A stretch of DNA of 64,000 nucleotides from Chromera velia (taxonomy: Eukaryota; Sar; Chromeraceae). Below, in pieces: positions 20,967 to 34,200 of this stretch. Each line of letters starts with the position of its first letter. Position 1 is the stretch's first letter. Under the pieces are notes generated by a model. It was not told the DNA's origin. It was given only the letters and a program-made list of their open reading frames with translations, and made no database searches. The translations under genes were made by a program, and so were the position numbers. The stretch lies in the NCBI GenBank assembly GCA_018398765.1, contig JAHBMJ010002009.1:42509-106508 (forward strand), in the 5' to 3' direction.

Positions 20967-21609
20967 TGTTATGTAGTAGTGGAACCCCAAACTTTGAAAA
21001 AGGAAAATACTTAGACCCTAAGTACTAAAAGGTCTAGACTTAGAATAATACACGACCGAACAATATAAAAATACCCAATCAACCCATATAAAGCTCTAGT
21101 ATGAGCTAGTATGGAATTCATACAGTGAGCAAGGCCGAGCTAAAGTCTTTCAGCAAGGCTGAGCTAAAGTCTTTCAAGTCATACTAAGATCAAGCCTTTT
21201 GACCTTAACCAAATAAAAGTCCTTCGAGTCATGCCGAGATAAAATTATGCTGAGCCAAGGCCAAACCAGCCAGCCGCGGCCTGTATCACACCAAAGTTGG
21301 ACTGTCGCATACGCAAACGACTTTCTGGAAGACTTAAAAGCAACACAAAGTCTTTCAATCAACAAATCAAGATCAAGAAATCCAAGCAACACTTCTGGCA
21401 AGATCATGCAGATCGACAGTTCTGCACTTTTCAGAAAACAATTCCCTTTAAGAAAATCGACCTGCAAACAGTACTGAACACAGCACTCAACGTTAGACTC
21501 TTATGCTATACGGGGCTTACGTCCTATCTCTACCTAGGACTAGGTCCCTTAGAGATCCTTATAGATTCTGGCTGCCTTCTGACGAATAGGGTCGGAGCAG
21601 TATAGAACA
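20967..21609 (+). repeat. 3' LTR (643 bp)
   Basis: It begins TGTTATGTAG after the purine tract and ends AGAACA. It is collinear with 14657-15299 at a constant offset of 6310. Repeat homology stops exactly after AGAACA on both sides. Confidence 0.88.
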
Positions 21610-22113
21610 TCATATGCATATACGTATATAATCCCTGTTGCATACTATTGCATACCAAGTGAATGCGTAACATAAAATAGACATTGAAAAGTCTAAAAGC
21701 AGGTGAGGCCCGGGTACTTAATTTTTATTTTTAGTGTATTGAGTTCCTAAGATTGAATGAGATTCGGGGGGTTTTTCATAATGTTAGCTGACAGAGGTGC
21801 TGCGACCGCGGCCCAGGGGCCGGGGTACGCAGATCGGATGACCCGGCGGGCCGCGGTCTCTTAGAGCTTTCCAGGGCTAAAATTGAAGTCAGTGTGACAT
21901 CCATGCAGATCAACAGATATTTTGGCCCAAAGATGGCACTTTTCTATATAAAATGGGTTAAAATGGCGGTACTGAGTTTTGAAAGTTTAATAATATGTTC
22001 CAGTAGTGCTGCCCTATAAAAGATGAAACAAAAGTCGTTTTTCATTGTCACATATATACATAGAGGATTGGTACTCGCTTGGGTAGGGAAGAGTTTGACT
22101 GTGACTGACTGAC
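21610..22113. other. Flank between the LTR element and the satellite; contains a GC hairpin
   Basis: GACCGCGGCCC at 21804-21814 is the exact reverse complement of GGGCCGCGGTC at 21848-21858. Inside the loop GCCGGGGT and ACCCGGC can extend the pairing. The surroundings are AT-rich, so the hairpin stands out. No gene is seen. Confidence 0.6.
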
Positions 22114-22590
22114 CTTCAAGGCAGTCATATATGTATTTGCTCAAGCCATCGGTGGCTCTATCTGCACGTTTGTTGATGTATTCTTTCTCTTCTTCCCCCC
22201 GTTGCTGCGTTGAGGAAAGAGATAGACTTCCACAGTCTCCGAAGAGTGAGTAGCTGTCTGCTCTGAAAACTCCGTCAGTTTGAAATCCATGCACTCTGTG
22301 TATATATATGTGCAAGGCTTTCGATCAGCACTATAAACACTCCCTTCCCCCTTGTATGCTTGCGACGCCATTTCAACACAGCCATGCATATGATACCATA
22401 GTGACATTCTGCCTGCACTGTCTTCTATCAACTGCTGCAGGTGACTGAATGTTCTCCAATGCAACCCGAAAACTATTCCACACCAATTTAATCTTCTGAA
22501 GATTCTTTAGCTTGCCTGGGGAGTCCAGCTGTTCAGTCATAAACCTCTTGTTTCTGTGATTGTACTGCATGATGAATCGTCTTCTCCTGT
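22114..22590 (-). pseudogene. Broken minus-strand coding remnant of unknown family
   Basis: Two overlapping minus-strand frames read like protein. One, up to about 22590, contains RFMTEQLDSPGKLKNLQKIK and NSFRVALENI. The other contains HLQQLIEDSAGRMSLWYHMH and CVEMASQAYKGEG. They meet near 22430-22450, where a frameshift or missing intron is needed. A possible 48-nt exon (22114-22161) lies between a GTGCAG acceptor and a GTCAGTC donor. I do not recognise the family. The satellite array starts immediately upstream (in the minus sense), so the gene appears truncated by it. Confidence 0.35.
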
Positions 22591-25500
22591 TTGGCAAGTA
22601 TTTTCTCTCTCTGTGTGGTGTTTTTTGTTTCACCCGAAGCATCAGATGCACTCGGAGGATCCGTTCTCTCTGTGTGTAGTGTTTTTTATTTCACCCAAAG
22701 CGTCAGATGCCCTCGTAGGATCCGTTCTCTCTATATGATGTGTTTTTTGTTTCACCTGAAGCGTCAAACGGAATCACAGGATCCGTTCTCTCTGTGTGTG
22801 GTGTTTTTTGTTTCACCCAAAGCATCAAATGGTATTGCAGGATCCGTTCTCAGAAAGTCTCTGCATGTGGTGTTATTTGTTTCACCCAAAGTGTCAGATG
22901 GTTTTGCAGAATCCGTTTTCTCTGTGTGTTATGTTTTTTGTTTCACCTGAAACGTCAGATGTTTTCACAGGATCCGTTCTCTCTGTGTGTGGTGTTTTTT
23001 ATTTCACTCAAAGCATCAAATGCACTTGCAGGATCCGCTCTCTCTGTATGTGGTGTTTTTTGTTTCACTTGAAGCGTCAGATGCACTCTTACGATCCGTT
23101 CTCTCTGTGTATTGTGTTTTTTGTTTCACTCGAAGCGTCAAATGGTTTCGCAGGATCCGTTCTTTCTGACAGTATGTGTTGTGTTTTTTGTTTCACCCAA
23201 AGCATCAGATACACTCGCAGGATCCGTTGTCTCTGTGGGTTGTGTTTTTTCTTTCATTCGAAGTGTTACATGCACTCGCAGCATCCTCTCTCTCTGTGTG
23301 TTATGTTTTTTGTTTCGCCCGAAGTGTCAGATAGAATCGTAGGATCCATTCTCTCTGTGTCTGGTGTTTTTTGTTTCACTCGAAGCGTCAGATGGTGTCG
23401 TAAGATCCGTTCTCTCTGTGTGTGGTGTTGTTTGTTTCACTTGAAGTTTCAGATGGTGTTGCAGGATCCATTCTCTCTGTGTGTTGTGATTTTTGTTTCA
23501 CTTGAAGTGTCTGATGTACTCGTAGGATCCGTTCTCTCTGTATGTTGTGTTTTTTGTTTCACTTGAAGCATCAGATGCACTCGCAGGATCCGTTCTCTCT
23601 GTGTGTGGTGTGTTTTGTTTCACTTGAAGCATCAGATAGACTCGCAGAATCCGTTCTCTCTGTGTATTATGTCTTTTGTTTCACCCGAAGTGTCAAATGC
23701 CCTCGCAGGATCCGTTCTCTCTGTGTGTTGTGTTTTTTCTTTAATTTGAAGCATCAAATGCACTCGTAGGATCCGTTCTCTCTGTGTATGGTGTTTTTTG
23801 TTTCACCCGAAACGTTACATGCACTCCCAGGATCCGTTCTCTCTGTGTGTGATGTTTTTTGTTTCACTCGAAGCGTCAGATGGTTTCGCAGGATCCGTTC
23901 TCTCTACGTGTGATGTTTTTTGTTTCACTTGAAGCATCAGATGCACTCGCAGGATCCGTTTTCTCTGTGTGTGGTGTTTTTTGTTTCACTTGAAGCATCA
24001 GATGCACTTGCAGGATCCGTTCTCTCTGTGTGTTGTGTTTTTTATTTCACTCGAAGCGTCAAATACACTCGCAGGATCCGTTCTCTCTGTGTATGGTGTA
24101 TTTTGTTTCACTCGAAGCGTCAGATGCACTCGCAGAATCCGTTTTCTCTGTGTGTTACAGGATCCGTTCTCTCTGTGTATTATATCTTTTATTTCACCCA
24201 AAGTGTCAAATGCCCTCGCAGGATCCGTTCTCTCTGTATGTTATGTTTTTTGTTTCACCTGAAGCTTCAGATGTACTCACAGGATCCGTTGTCAGACTCT
24301 CTGTGTGTTGTGTCTTTTATTTCATCCAAAGCATCAGATACACTCGCAGGATCCGTTCTCTCTGTGTGTTGTGTTTTTTGTTTCACCCAAAGCGTCAGAT
24401 GCACTCGCAGGATCCGTTCTCTCTGTGTATTGTGTTTTTTATTTCACCCGAAGCGTCAGATACACTCACAAGATCCGTTCTCTCTGTGTGTGGTGTTTTG
24501 TATTTCACCTAAAGCATTAGATGCACTCGCAGGATCTGTTCTCTCTGTATGCGGTGTTTTTTGTTTCACCCGAAGCGTTAGATGCACTCACAGAATCCGT
24601 TCTCTCTGTGTATGGTGTTTTTTGTTTCAATCGAAGCGTCAAATGCACTCGCAAGATCCGTTCTCTCTGTGTATGGTGTTTTTTGTTTCACCTAAAGCGT
24701 CAAATGGATTCGCAGGATCCGTTCTCTCTGTGTGTGGTGTTTTTTGTTTTATCCGAAGCATCAGATGCACTCGCAGGATCCATTCTCTCTGTGTGCGGTG
24801 TTTTGTGTTTTTTGTTTTACCCGAACTATCAGATGCACTTAGAGGATCCGTTCTCTTTGTGTGTTATGTTTTTATTCTCACTCAAAGCGTCAGATGCACT
24901 CGCAGGATCCGTTCTCTGTGTGTATTGTGTCTTTTGTTTCACCCGAAGCGTCAGATGCACTCGCAGGATCCCTTTTCTCTGTGTGTTATGTTTTTTGTTT
25001 CACCCGAAGCGTCAGATACACTCGCAGGATCCGTTCTCTCTGTGTGTTGTGTTTTTTGTTTCACTCGAAGCGTCAGATGCACTCGCAAGATCCATTCTCT
25101 CTATGTGTGGTGTTTTTTTTTTTACTCAAAGCATCAGATGTACTCGCAAGATCCGTTCTCTCTGTATGTAGTGTTTTTTGTTTCACCAAAACGTCAAATG
25201 CACTCGCAAGATCCGTTCTCTCTGTGTGTTATGTTTTTTGTTTCACCTGAAGCATCAGATAGACTCGCAGGATCCGTTCTCTCTGTGTGTACAGTCTTTT
25301 CTGTTTCACTTGAAGCGTTAAATGGACTCGTAGGATCCATTTTCTCTGTGTATTATATCTTTTGTTTCACCCAAAGTGTCAAATGCCCTCGCAGGATCCG
25401 TTCTCTCTGCGTGTGGTGTTTTTTATTTCACTTAAAGCGTCAGATGCACTCTTACGATCCGTTCTCTCTGTGTGTTATGTTTTTTGTTTCACTCAAAGCG

Positions 25501-26741
25501 TTAGATGGAATTGCAGGACCCATTCTCTCTGTGTGTGGTGTTTTTTGTTTCACTCGAAGCATCAAATGGTGTCGCAGGATCCGTTCTCTCTGCGTGTGGT
25601 GTGTTTTGTTTTACCCAAAGCGTCAGATGCACTCGCAGGATCCATTTTCTCTGTGTGTTATATTTTTTGTTTCACTTGAAGCATCAGATGCACTTGCAGG
25701 ACCCGTTCTCTCTGTATGTTGTGTTTTTTATTTCACTCGAAGCGTCAGATACACTCGCAAGATCCGTTCTCTCCGTTTCACCCGAAGCGTCAGATGCACT
25801 CGCAGGATCCGTTCTCTCTGTGTATTGTATTTTTTGTTTCTTCCGAAGCGTCAGACTGTTTCGCAGGATCCGTTCTCTCTGTGTGTTGTGTTTTTATGTT
25901 TCACCCAAACCGTCAGATGACTTCGCAGGATCCCTTCTCTCTGTGTATTGTGTTTTTTGTTTCACCCGAAGCGTTAGATGAACTCGCAGGATCCGTTCTC
26001 TCTGTGTATTGTGTCTTTTGTTTCATCTAAAGCGTCAAATGCATTCGCAGGATCCGTTCTCTCTGTGTATTGTGTCTTTTGTTTCACCCAAAGCGTCAGA
26101 TAGACTCGCAGGATCCGTTCTCTCTATGTATTGTGTCTTTTGTTTCACCCAAAGCGTCAGATGTACTCGCAGGATCCGTTCTCTCTGTGGGTTGTGTTTT
26201 TTGTTTCACCCGAAGCGTCAGATGCACTCGCAGGATCCCTTCTCTCTGTGTGTTATGTTTTTTTATTCACCCGCAGCGTCAGATGCACTTGGAGGATCCG
26301 TTAATTCTCTGTGTGTGTGATGCTTTTTGTTTCACCTGAAGTGTCAAATGCACTTGCAGGATCCGTTCTCTCTGTGTGTGGTGTTTTTTATTTCACCCGA
26401 AGCGTCAGATGCACTCGCAGGATCCGTTCTCTCTGTGTGTTATGTTTTTTGTTTCACCTGAAGCGTTAGATGCCCTCGCAGGATCCGTTCTCTCTGTGTG
26501 TTATGTTTTTTATTTCACCTGAAGCGTCAGATGCACTCGCAGGATCCGTTCTCTCTGTGTGTTGTGTTTTTTGTTTCAGCCAAAGCGTCAGGTAAACTCA
26601 CAGAATCCGTTCTCTATATATCGTGTTCTCTCTGTATATGGTGTTTTTTTTTTTACCTGAAGTGTCAAATGCACTCGCAGGATCTGTTCTCTCAGTGTAT
26701 TGTATTTTTTGTTTCACTCGAAGCATCAGATACACTCACAG

Positions 26742-29700
26742 GATCCCTTCCCTATATATCGCTGTCTCTGTATGTGGTGTTTTTTGTTTCATCTGAAGCG
26801 TCAGATGCACTCGCAGGATCCGTTCTCTCCGTATGTTATATTTTTTGTTTCACTCGAAGCGTCAGATAGTTTCGCAGGATCCGTTCTCTCTGTATGTTGT
26901 GTTTTTTATTTCACTCAAAGCCGCTGGCTGCGTCAAATACACTCACAAGATCCGTTCTTTCTGTGTGTGGTGTGTTTTGTTTCACCCAAAGCGTCAGATG
27001 TACTCGCAGGATTCGTTCTCTCTGTGTACTGTGTCTTTTGTTTCACTCGAAGCGTTAGATGCACTCAGCGGATCCGTTCTCTCTGTGTGTTATGTTTTTT
27101 GTTTCACCCGAAGCGTTACATGCACTCGCAGGATCCGTTTTCCTTGACAGTGACACTGTGTGTTATGTTTTTTGTTTTACCCGAAGCATCAGATGCACTC
27201 GCAGAATCCGTTCTCTCTGTGTATGTGTTGTGTTTTTGTTTCACCCGAAGTGTCAGATGCACTCGCAGGGTCTGTTTTCTCTGTGTATTGTGTCTTTTGT
27301 TTCATCCGAAGCGTCAGGTCTAGCGTCAAATGCTGGTGTTGTGTTTTTTGTTTCAGCTGAAGCATCAGATGCACTTGCAGGATCCTTTTTCTCTATGTGT
27401 AGGGTTTTTTGTTTCACTCAAAGCGTCAGATGCCCTCGCAGAATCCGTTCTCTCTATGTATTGTGTTTTTTATTTCACCTCAAGCGTCAGATGGTTTTGC
27501 AGGATCCATTCTTTCTGAGTGTTGTGTTTTGTGTTTCAACGGAACCGTCAGATGCACTCGCAGAATCCGTTCTCTCTGTGTGCTACAGTGTTATGTTTTT
27601 TATTTCACCCGAAGTGTTAGATGGTTTCGCAGGATCCGTTCTCTCTGCGTGTGGTATTGTTTGTTTCACTTGAAGCATCACATGCACTCGCACGATCCGT
27701 TCTCTCTGTATGTGGTGTTTTGTTTCACCTAAAGCATCAGATGCACTCACAAGATCCGTTCTCTCTGTGTGTTGTGTTTTTAATTTCGCCCGAAGCGTTA
27801 AATGGAATCGTAGGATCCATTCTCTCTGTATGTGGTGTTTTTTGTTTCATCCAAAGCGTCAGATGGTGTCGTAGGATCCATTCTCTCTATGTGTGGTATT
27901 GTTTGTTTCATTGTTTGTTTCATTCGAAGCGTCAGATGCACTCGCAGGATCCGTTTTCTCTGTGTGTTGTGTTTTTTGTTTTACCTGAAGCGTCCGATGC
28001 ACTTATAGGATCCGTTCTCTCTGTGTATGGTGTGTTTTGTTTCAGTTGAAGCATCAGATGCACTCGCAGGATCCGTTTTCTCTGTGTATTGTGTTTTCTG
28101 TTTCACTTAAAGCGTCAGATGTACTCGCAGAATCCGTTCTCTCTGTGTGTTGTATTTTTTGTTTCACCCGAAGCATCAGATGCACTCGCAGGATCCGTTT
28201 TCTTTGTGTGTTGTGTTTTCTGTTTCACTTAAAGCGTCAGATGCACTTGCAGGATCCGTTCTCTCTGTGTGTTGTGTTTTTTGTTTCACTCGAAGCGTCA
28301 GATGCACTCGCAGGATCCGTTTTCTCTGTGTATGGTTTGTTTTGTTTCAGCTGAAGCATCAGATGCACTCGCAGAATCCGTTCTCTCTGTGTGTTGTATT
28401 TTTTGTTTCACCCAAAGCGTCAGATGACTTCGCAGGATCCCTTCTCTCTGTGTGTTGTGTTTTTTGTTTCATCCAAAGCGTCAAATGCACTCGCAAGTTC
28501 CGTTCTCTCTGTATGTAGTGTTTTTTATTTCACCCGAAGCATCAGATGGACTCGCAGGATTCGTTCTCTCTCTATGTTGTGTTTTTTGTTTCACCCGAAG
28601 CGTCAGATGGACTCGTAGGATCCGTTCTCTCTGTGTATGGTGTTTTTTGTTTCACCTGAAGCGTTAGATGCCCTCGCAGGATCCGTTCTCTCTGTGTGTT
28701 GTGTTTTTTGTTTCACTTGAAAAGTCAGATGCACTTGCAGGATCCGTTCTCTCTGTGTGTGGTGTTTTTTATTTCACTTAAAGCGTCAAATGCACTCGTA
28801 GGATCCGTTCTCTCTGTGTACGGTGTTTTTTGTTTCACCTGAAGCATTAGATGTACTTGCAGGATCCGTTCTCTCTGTGTGTAGTATTTTTTGTTTCACC
28901 TGAAGCGTTAGATGCCCTCGCAGGATCCGTTCTCTCTGTGTGTTGTGTTTTTTGTTTCATCCGAAGCGTCAGATGCACTCGCAAGTTCCGTTCTCTCTGT
29001 ATGTAGTGTTTTTTATTTCACCCGAAGCATCAGATGGACTCGCAGGATTCGTTCTCTCTCTATGTTGTGTTTTTTGTTTCACCCGAAGCGTCAGATGGAC
29101 TCGTAGGATCCGTTCTCTCTGTGTGTAGTATTTTTTGTTTCACCTGAAGCGTTAGATGCCCTCACAGGATCCGTTCTCTCTGTGTGTTGTGTTTTTTGTT
29201 TCACCTGAAAAGTCAGATGCACTCGCAGAATCCGTTCTCTCTGTGTGTGGTGTTTTTTGTTTCACCCGAAGCATCAGATGCACTCGCAGGATCCGTTTTC
29301 TTTGTGTGTTGTGTTTTTTGTTTCACTTAAAGCGTCAGATGCACTTGCAGGATCCGTTCTCTCTGTGTGTTGTGTTTTTTGTTTCACTTGAAGCGTCAGA
29401 TGCACTCGCAGGATCCGTTTTCTCTGTGTATGGTTTGTTTTGTTTCACTCGAAGCGTCAGATGATTTCGCAGGATCCGTTCTCTCTGTGTGTTGTGTTTT
29501 CTGTTTCACTCGAAGCGTCAGATGACTTCGCAAGATCCGTTCTCTCTGTGTGTGGTATTTTTTGTTTCACCCAAAGCGTCAAATGGATTCGCAGGATCCG
29601 TTCTCTCTGTGTATGGTGTGTTTTGTTTCACTCAAAGCGTCAGATGAACTTGCAGGATCCGTTCTCTCTGTGTATTGTGTCTTTTGTTTCACCTAAAGCG

Positions 29701-31200
29701 TCAGATGCATTCGTAGGATCCGTTCTCTCTGGGTATTGTGTCTTTTGTTTCACCCGAAGTGTCAGATAGACTCGCAGGATCCGTTCTCTCTATGTATTGT
29801 GTCTTTTGTTTCACGCGAGCATCAAATGCACTCGCAGGATCCGTTCTCTCTGTGGGTTGTGTTTTTTGTTTCACCCAAAGCGTCAAATGGATTCGCAGGA
29901 TCCGTTCTCTCTGTGTATGGTGTGTTTTGTTTCACTCAAAGCGTCAGATGAACTTGCAGGATCCGTTCTCTCTGTGTATTGTGTCTTTTGTTTCACCTAA
30001 AGCGTCAGATGCATTCGTAGGATCCGTTCTCTCTGGGTATTGTGTCTTTTGTTTCACCCGAAGCGTCAGATAGACTCGCAGGATCCGTTCTCTCTATGTA
30101 TTGTGTCTTTTGTTTCACGCGAGCATCAAATGCACTCGCAGGATCCGTTCTCTCTGTGGGTTGTGTTTTTTGTTTCACCCGAAGCGTCAGATGCACTCGC
30201 AGGATCCCTTCTCTCTGTGTGTTATGTTTTTTTATTCACCCNNNNNNNNNNNNNNNNNNNNNNNNNNNNNNNNNNNNNNNNNNNNNNNNNNNNNNNNNNN
30301 NNNNNNNNNNNNNNNNNNNNNNNNNNNNNNNNNNNNNNNNNNNNNNNNNNNNNNNNNNNNNNNNNNNNNNNNNNNNNNNNNNNNNNNNNNNNNNNNNNNN
30401 NNNNNNNNNNNNNNNNNNNNNNNNNNNNNNNNNNNNNNNNNNNNNNNNNNNNNNNNNNNNNNNNNNNNNNNNNNNNNNNNNNNNNNNNNNNNNNNNNNNN
30501 NNNNNNNNNNNNNNNNNNNNNNNNNNNNNNNNNNNNNNNNNNNNNNNNNNNNNNNNNNNNNNNNNNNNNTCTCTGTGTGTTATGTTTTTTGTTTCTCTTA
30601 AAGCGTCAGATGCACTCGTAGGCTCCCTTTTTCTGTGTGTTGTGTTTTTCGATTCACGCAAAGCGTTAGATGCACCTCCAGGATCCGTTCTCTCTGTGTG
30701 TTATGTTTTTTGTTTCACCCAAAGCATCAGGTATACTTGCAGGATCCGTTCTCTATATATTGTTCTCTCTGTGTATGGTGTTTTTTGTTTCACCTGAAGT
30801 GTCAGATGCACTCGCAGGATCTGTTCTCTCGGTGTGTTGTATTTTTTGTTTCACTCCAAGCATCAGATGCACTCACAAGATCCATTCTCTCTGTGTGCGG
30901 TGTTTTGTGTTTTTTGTTTTACCCGAACCATCAGATGCACTCAGAGGATCCGTTCTCTTTGTGTGTTGTGTTTTTGTTCTCACTCAAAGCATCAGATGCA
31001 CTCACAGGATCCCTTCCCTCTATATCGCTGTCTCTGTATGTGGTGTTTTTTGTTTCATCTGAAGCGTCAGATGCATTCGCAGGATCCGTTCTCTCCGTGT
31101 GTTATATTTTTGTTTCACTCGAAGCGTCAGATGGTTTTGCAGGATCCGTTCTCTCTGTATGTTGTGTTTTTTATTTCACTCGAAGCCGCCGCCTGCGTTA
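26742..31200. repeat. Higher-order duplication inside the satellite (offset ~4269 bp)
   Basis: An unusual run of variant units at 26742 onward (GGATCCCTTCCCTATATATC, then a unit with an extra GCCGCTGGCTGC) recurs at 31011 onward with few changes. The offset equals 70 units of 61 bp. Other block copies: 23153 and 32643 (about 170 bp, apparently identical), 29571 and 29876 (offset 305), 28470 and 28958 (offset 488), 43094-43378 and 43767-44051 (offset 673). Confidence 0.75.
30242..30569. other. Assembly gap (328 N) inside the satellite
   Basis: A run of 328 unresolved bases lies within the array, equal to about 5.4 satellite units. The true length is unknown, since near-identical units flank it. 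Confidence 1.
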
Positions 31201-34200
31201 AATACACTCACAAGATCCGTTCTTTCTGTGTGTGGTGTGTTTTGTTTCACCCAAAGCGTCAGATGTACTCGCAGGATTCGTTCTCTCTGTGTATTGTGTC
31301 TTTTGTTTCACTCGAAGCGTCAGATGCACTCAGCGGATCCGTTCTCTCTGTATGTTGTGTTTTTTGTTTCACCCGAAGCGTCAGATGCACTCGCAGGATC
31401 CGTTTTCCTTGACAGTGACACTGTGTGTTATGTTTTTTGTTTTACCCGAAGCGTCAGATAAACTTGCAGGATCCGTTCTCTCTATGTACGTGTTGTGTTT
31501 TTGTTTCACCCGAAGCGTCAGATGCACTTACAGGATCCGTTTTCTCTGTGTATTGTGTCTTTTATTTCATCCGAAGCGTCAGATCTAGCGTCAGATGCTG
31601 GTGTTGTGTTTTTTGTTTCAGCTGAAGCATCAGATGCACTTGCAGGATCCTTTCTCTCTATGTGCGGTGTTTTTTATTTCACTCAAAGTATCAGATGCAC
31701 TCGCAGGATCCATTCTAAGAGACTCTCTGTATGATACTGTTGTGTTTTTTGTTTCACCCGAACCATCAGATACACTCGCAGGATCCGTTCTCTCTGTGTG
31801 TTGTGTTTTTTATTTCACCTCAAGCATTAGATGGTTTTGCAGGATCCACTCTTCCTGTGTGTTGTGTTTTGTGTTTTAACGGAACCGTCAGATGCACTCA
31901 CAGAATCCGTTCTCTCTGTGTGCTACAGTGTTATGTTTTTTGTTTCACCCGAAGTGTTAGATGGTTTCGCAGGATCCGTTCTCTCTGTGTGTAGTGTTTT
32001 TTGTTTCACTCGAAGCATCACATGCACTCGCACGATCCGTTCTCTCTGTGTGTGGTGTGTTTTGTTTCACCTAAAGCATCAGATGCACTCACAAGATCCG
32101 TTCTCTCTGTGTGTTGTGTTTTTTGTTTCACTCGAAGTGTCAGATGCACTCACAGGATCCGTTCTCTCTGTGTGTGGTGTGTTTTGTTTCACTTGAAGCG
32201 TCAAATGCACTCGCAGGATCCGTTTTCTCTGTCTGTTGTGTTTTTTGTTTTACCTGAAGCGTCCGATGCACTTGCAGGATCCGTTCTCTCTGTATGTTGT
32301 GTTTTTTGTTTCACTCGAAGTGTCAGATGCACTCGCACGATCCGTTCTCTCTGTGTGTGGTGTGTTTTGTTTCACCTAAAGCATCAGATGCACTCACAAG
32401 ATCCGTTCTCTCTGTGTGTTGTGTTTTTTGTTTCACTCGAAGTGTCAGATGCACTCACAGGATCCGTTTTCTCTGTGTGTGGTGTGTTTTGTTTCACTTG
32501 AAGCGTCAGATGCACTCGCAGGATCCGTTTTCTCTGTCTGTTGTGTTTTTTGTTTCACTTGAAGCGTCAGATGCACTCGCAGGATCCGTTCTCTCTGAGT
32601 ATGGTGTTTTTTGTTTCACCCGAAGCGTCAGATGCACTCGCAGGATCCGTTCTTTCTGACAGTATGTGTTGTGTTTTTTGTTTCACCCAAAGCATCAGAT
32701 ACACTCGCAGGATCCGTTGTCTCTGTGGGTTGTGTTTTTTCTTTCATTCGAAGTGTTACATGCACTCGCAGCATCCTCTCTCTCTGTGTGTTGTGTTTTT
32801 TGTTTCACCCGCAGCGTCAGATACACTCGGAGGATCCGTTAATTCTCTGTGTGTGTGATGCTTTTTGTTTCACCTGAAGTATCAAATGCACTTGCAGGAT
32901 CCGTTCTCTCTGTGTGTGGTGTTTTTTATTTCACTCGAAGCGTCAGATGCACTCGCAGGATCTGTTCTCTCTGTGTGTTATGTTTTTTGTTTCACCTGAA
33001 GCGTTAGATGCCCTCGCAGGATCCGTTCTCTCTGTGTGTTATGTTTTTTATTTCATCTGAAGCGTCAGATGCACTCGCAGGATCCGTTCTCTCTGTGTGT
33101 AGTGTTTTTTATTTTACCTGAAGCATCAGATGGACTCGTAGGATTCATTCTCTCTCTATGTTGTGTTTTTTGTTTCACCCGAAGCGTTAGATGGACTCGT
33201 AGGATCCGTTCTCTCTGTGTGTGGTGTTTTTTGTTTCACCCGAAGTGTCAGATGCCCTCACACGATCCGTTCTCTCTGTGTGTTATGTTTTTAATTTCAC
33301 CCAAAGCATCAGATGCACTCGCAGGATCCGTTCTCTCTGTGTGTTGTGTTTTCTGTTTTTCTTAAAGCGTCAGATGCACTTGCAGGATCCGTTCTCTCTG
33401 TGTGTTGTGTTTTTTGTTTCACTCGAAGCGTCAGATGCACTCGCAGGATCCGTTCTCTCTGTGTATGGTGTGTTTTGTTTCAGCTGAAGCATCAAATGCA
33501 CTCGCAGGATCCGTTTTCTCTGTGTGTTATATTTTTTGGTTCACTTGAAGCGTCAGATGCAGTCGCAGGATCCGTTCTCTCTCTGTATGGTATGTTTTGT
33601 TTCACTTGAAGCGTCAGATGCACTCGCAGGATCCGTTCTCTCTGAGTATGGTTTGTTTTGTTTCAGCTGAAGCATCAGATGCACTCGCAGAATCCGTTCT
33701 CTCTGTGTGTTGTATTTTTTGTTTCACCCGAAGCGTCAGATGACTTCGTAGGATCCCTTCTCTCTGTGTGTTGTGTTTTTTGTTTCACCCGAAGTGTTAG
33801 ATGGACTCGCAGGATCCGTTCTCTCTGTGTGTTGTGTTTGTTGTTTAAATTTACCCACAGCATCAGATGCACTTGGAGGATCCGTTAATTCTCTCTGTGT
33901 ATGATGCTTTTTGTTTCACCTGAAGCGTCAGATGGACTCGTAGGATCCGTTCTCTCTGTATGTGGTGTTTTTTGTTTCACTCGAAGCGTCAGATGCACTC
34001 GCAGGATCCGTTCTCTCTGTGTGCGGTGTTTTTTGTTTCACCTGAAGCGTCAGATGCACTCGCAAGATCCGTTCTCTTAGTGTGTTATGTTTTTTGTTTC
34101 ACTTAAAGCGTTAGATGCCCTCGCAGGATCCGTTCTCTCTGTGTATTATATTTTTTGTTTCACTTGAGCGTTAGATGCACTCACAAGATCCGTTTTCTCT

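Larger units (their letters stand above)
14657..21609. mobile_element. Degenerate LTR retrotransposon, probably Ty3/gypsy chromovirus-derived
   Basis: Two 643-bp direct repeats lie 6310 bp apart with no net length change between them. A purine tract GAAAGGGGG (20954-20962) lies just before the 3' repeat. A TGGTGACGC stretch three bases after the 5' repeat could be a primer-binding site. A chromodomain-like remnant at about 16850-17029 is the only retroelement protein trace I recognise; no protease, reverse transcriptase or integrase core is visible. No clear target-site duplication: TTCAC precedes the left LTR and TCATA follows the right one. If the plus orientation is right, the chromodomain sits early in the element and the 3' internal 3.9 kb is foreign or decayed sequence. 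Confidence 0.75.

Noticed and set aside
14652-21614. Target-site duplication for the LTR element
   Set aside because: TTCAC on the left and TCATA on the right do not match, whether the LTR start is set at TGTT or two bases earlier.
23920-25920. A 666-codon plus-strand open frame and many shorter ones within 22600-45872
   Set aside because: They come from a stop-free 61-bp satellite unit read in rotating frames. There is no domain, no start context and no intron structure.
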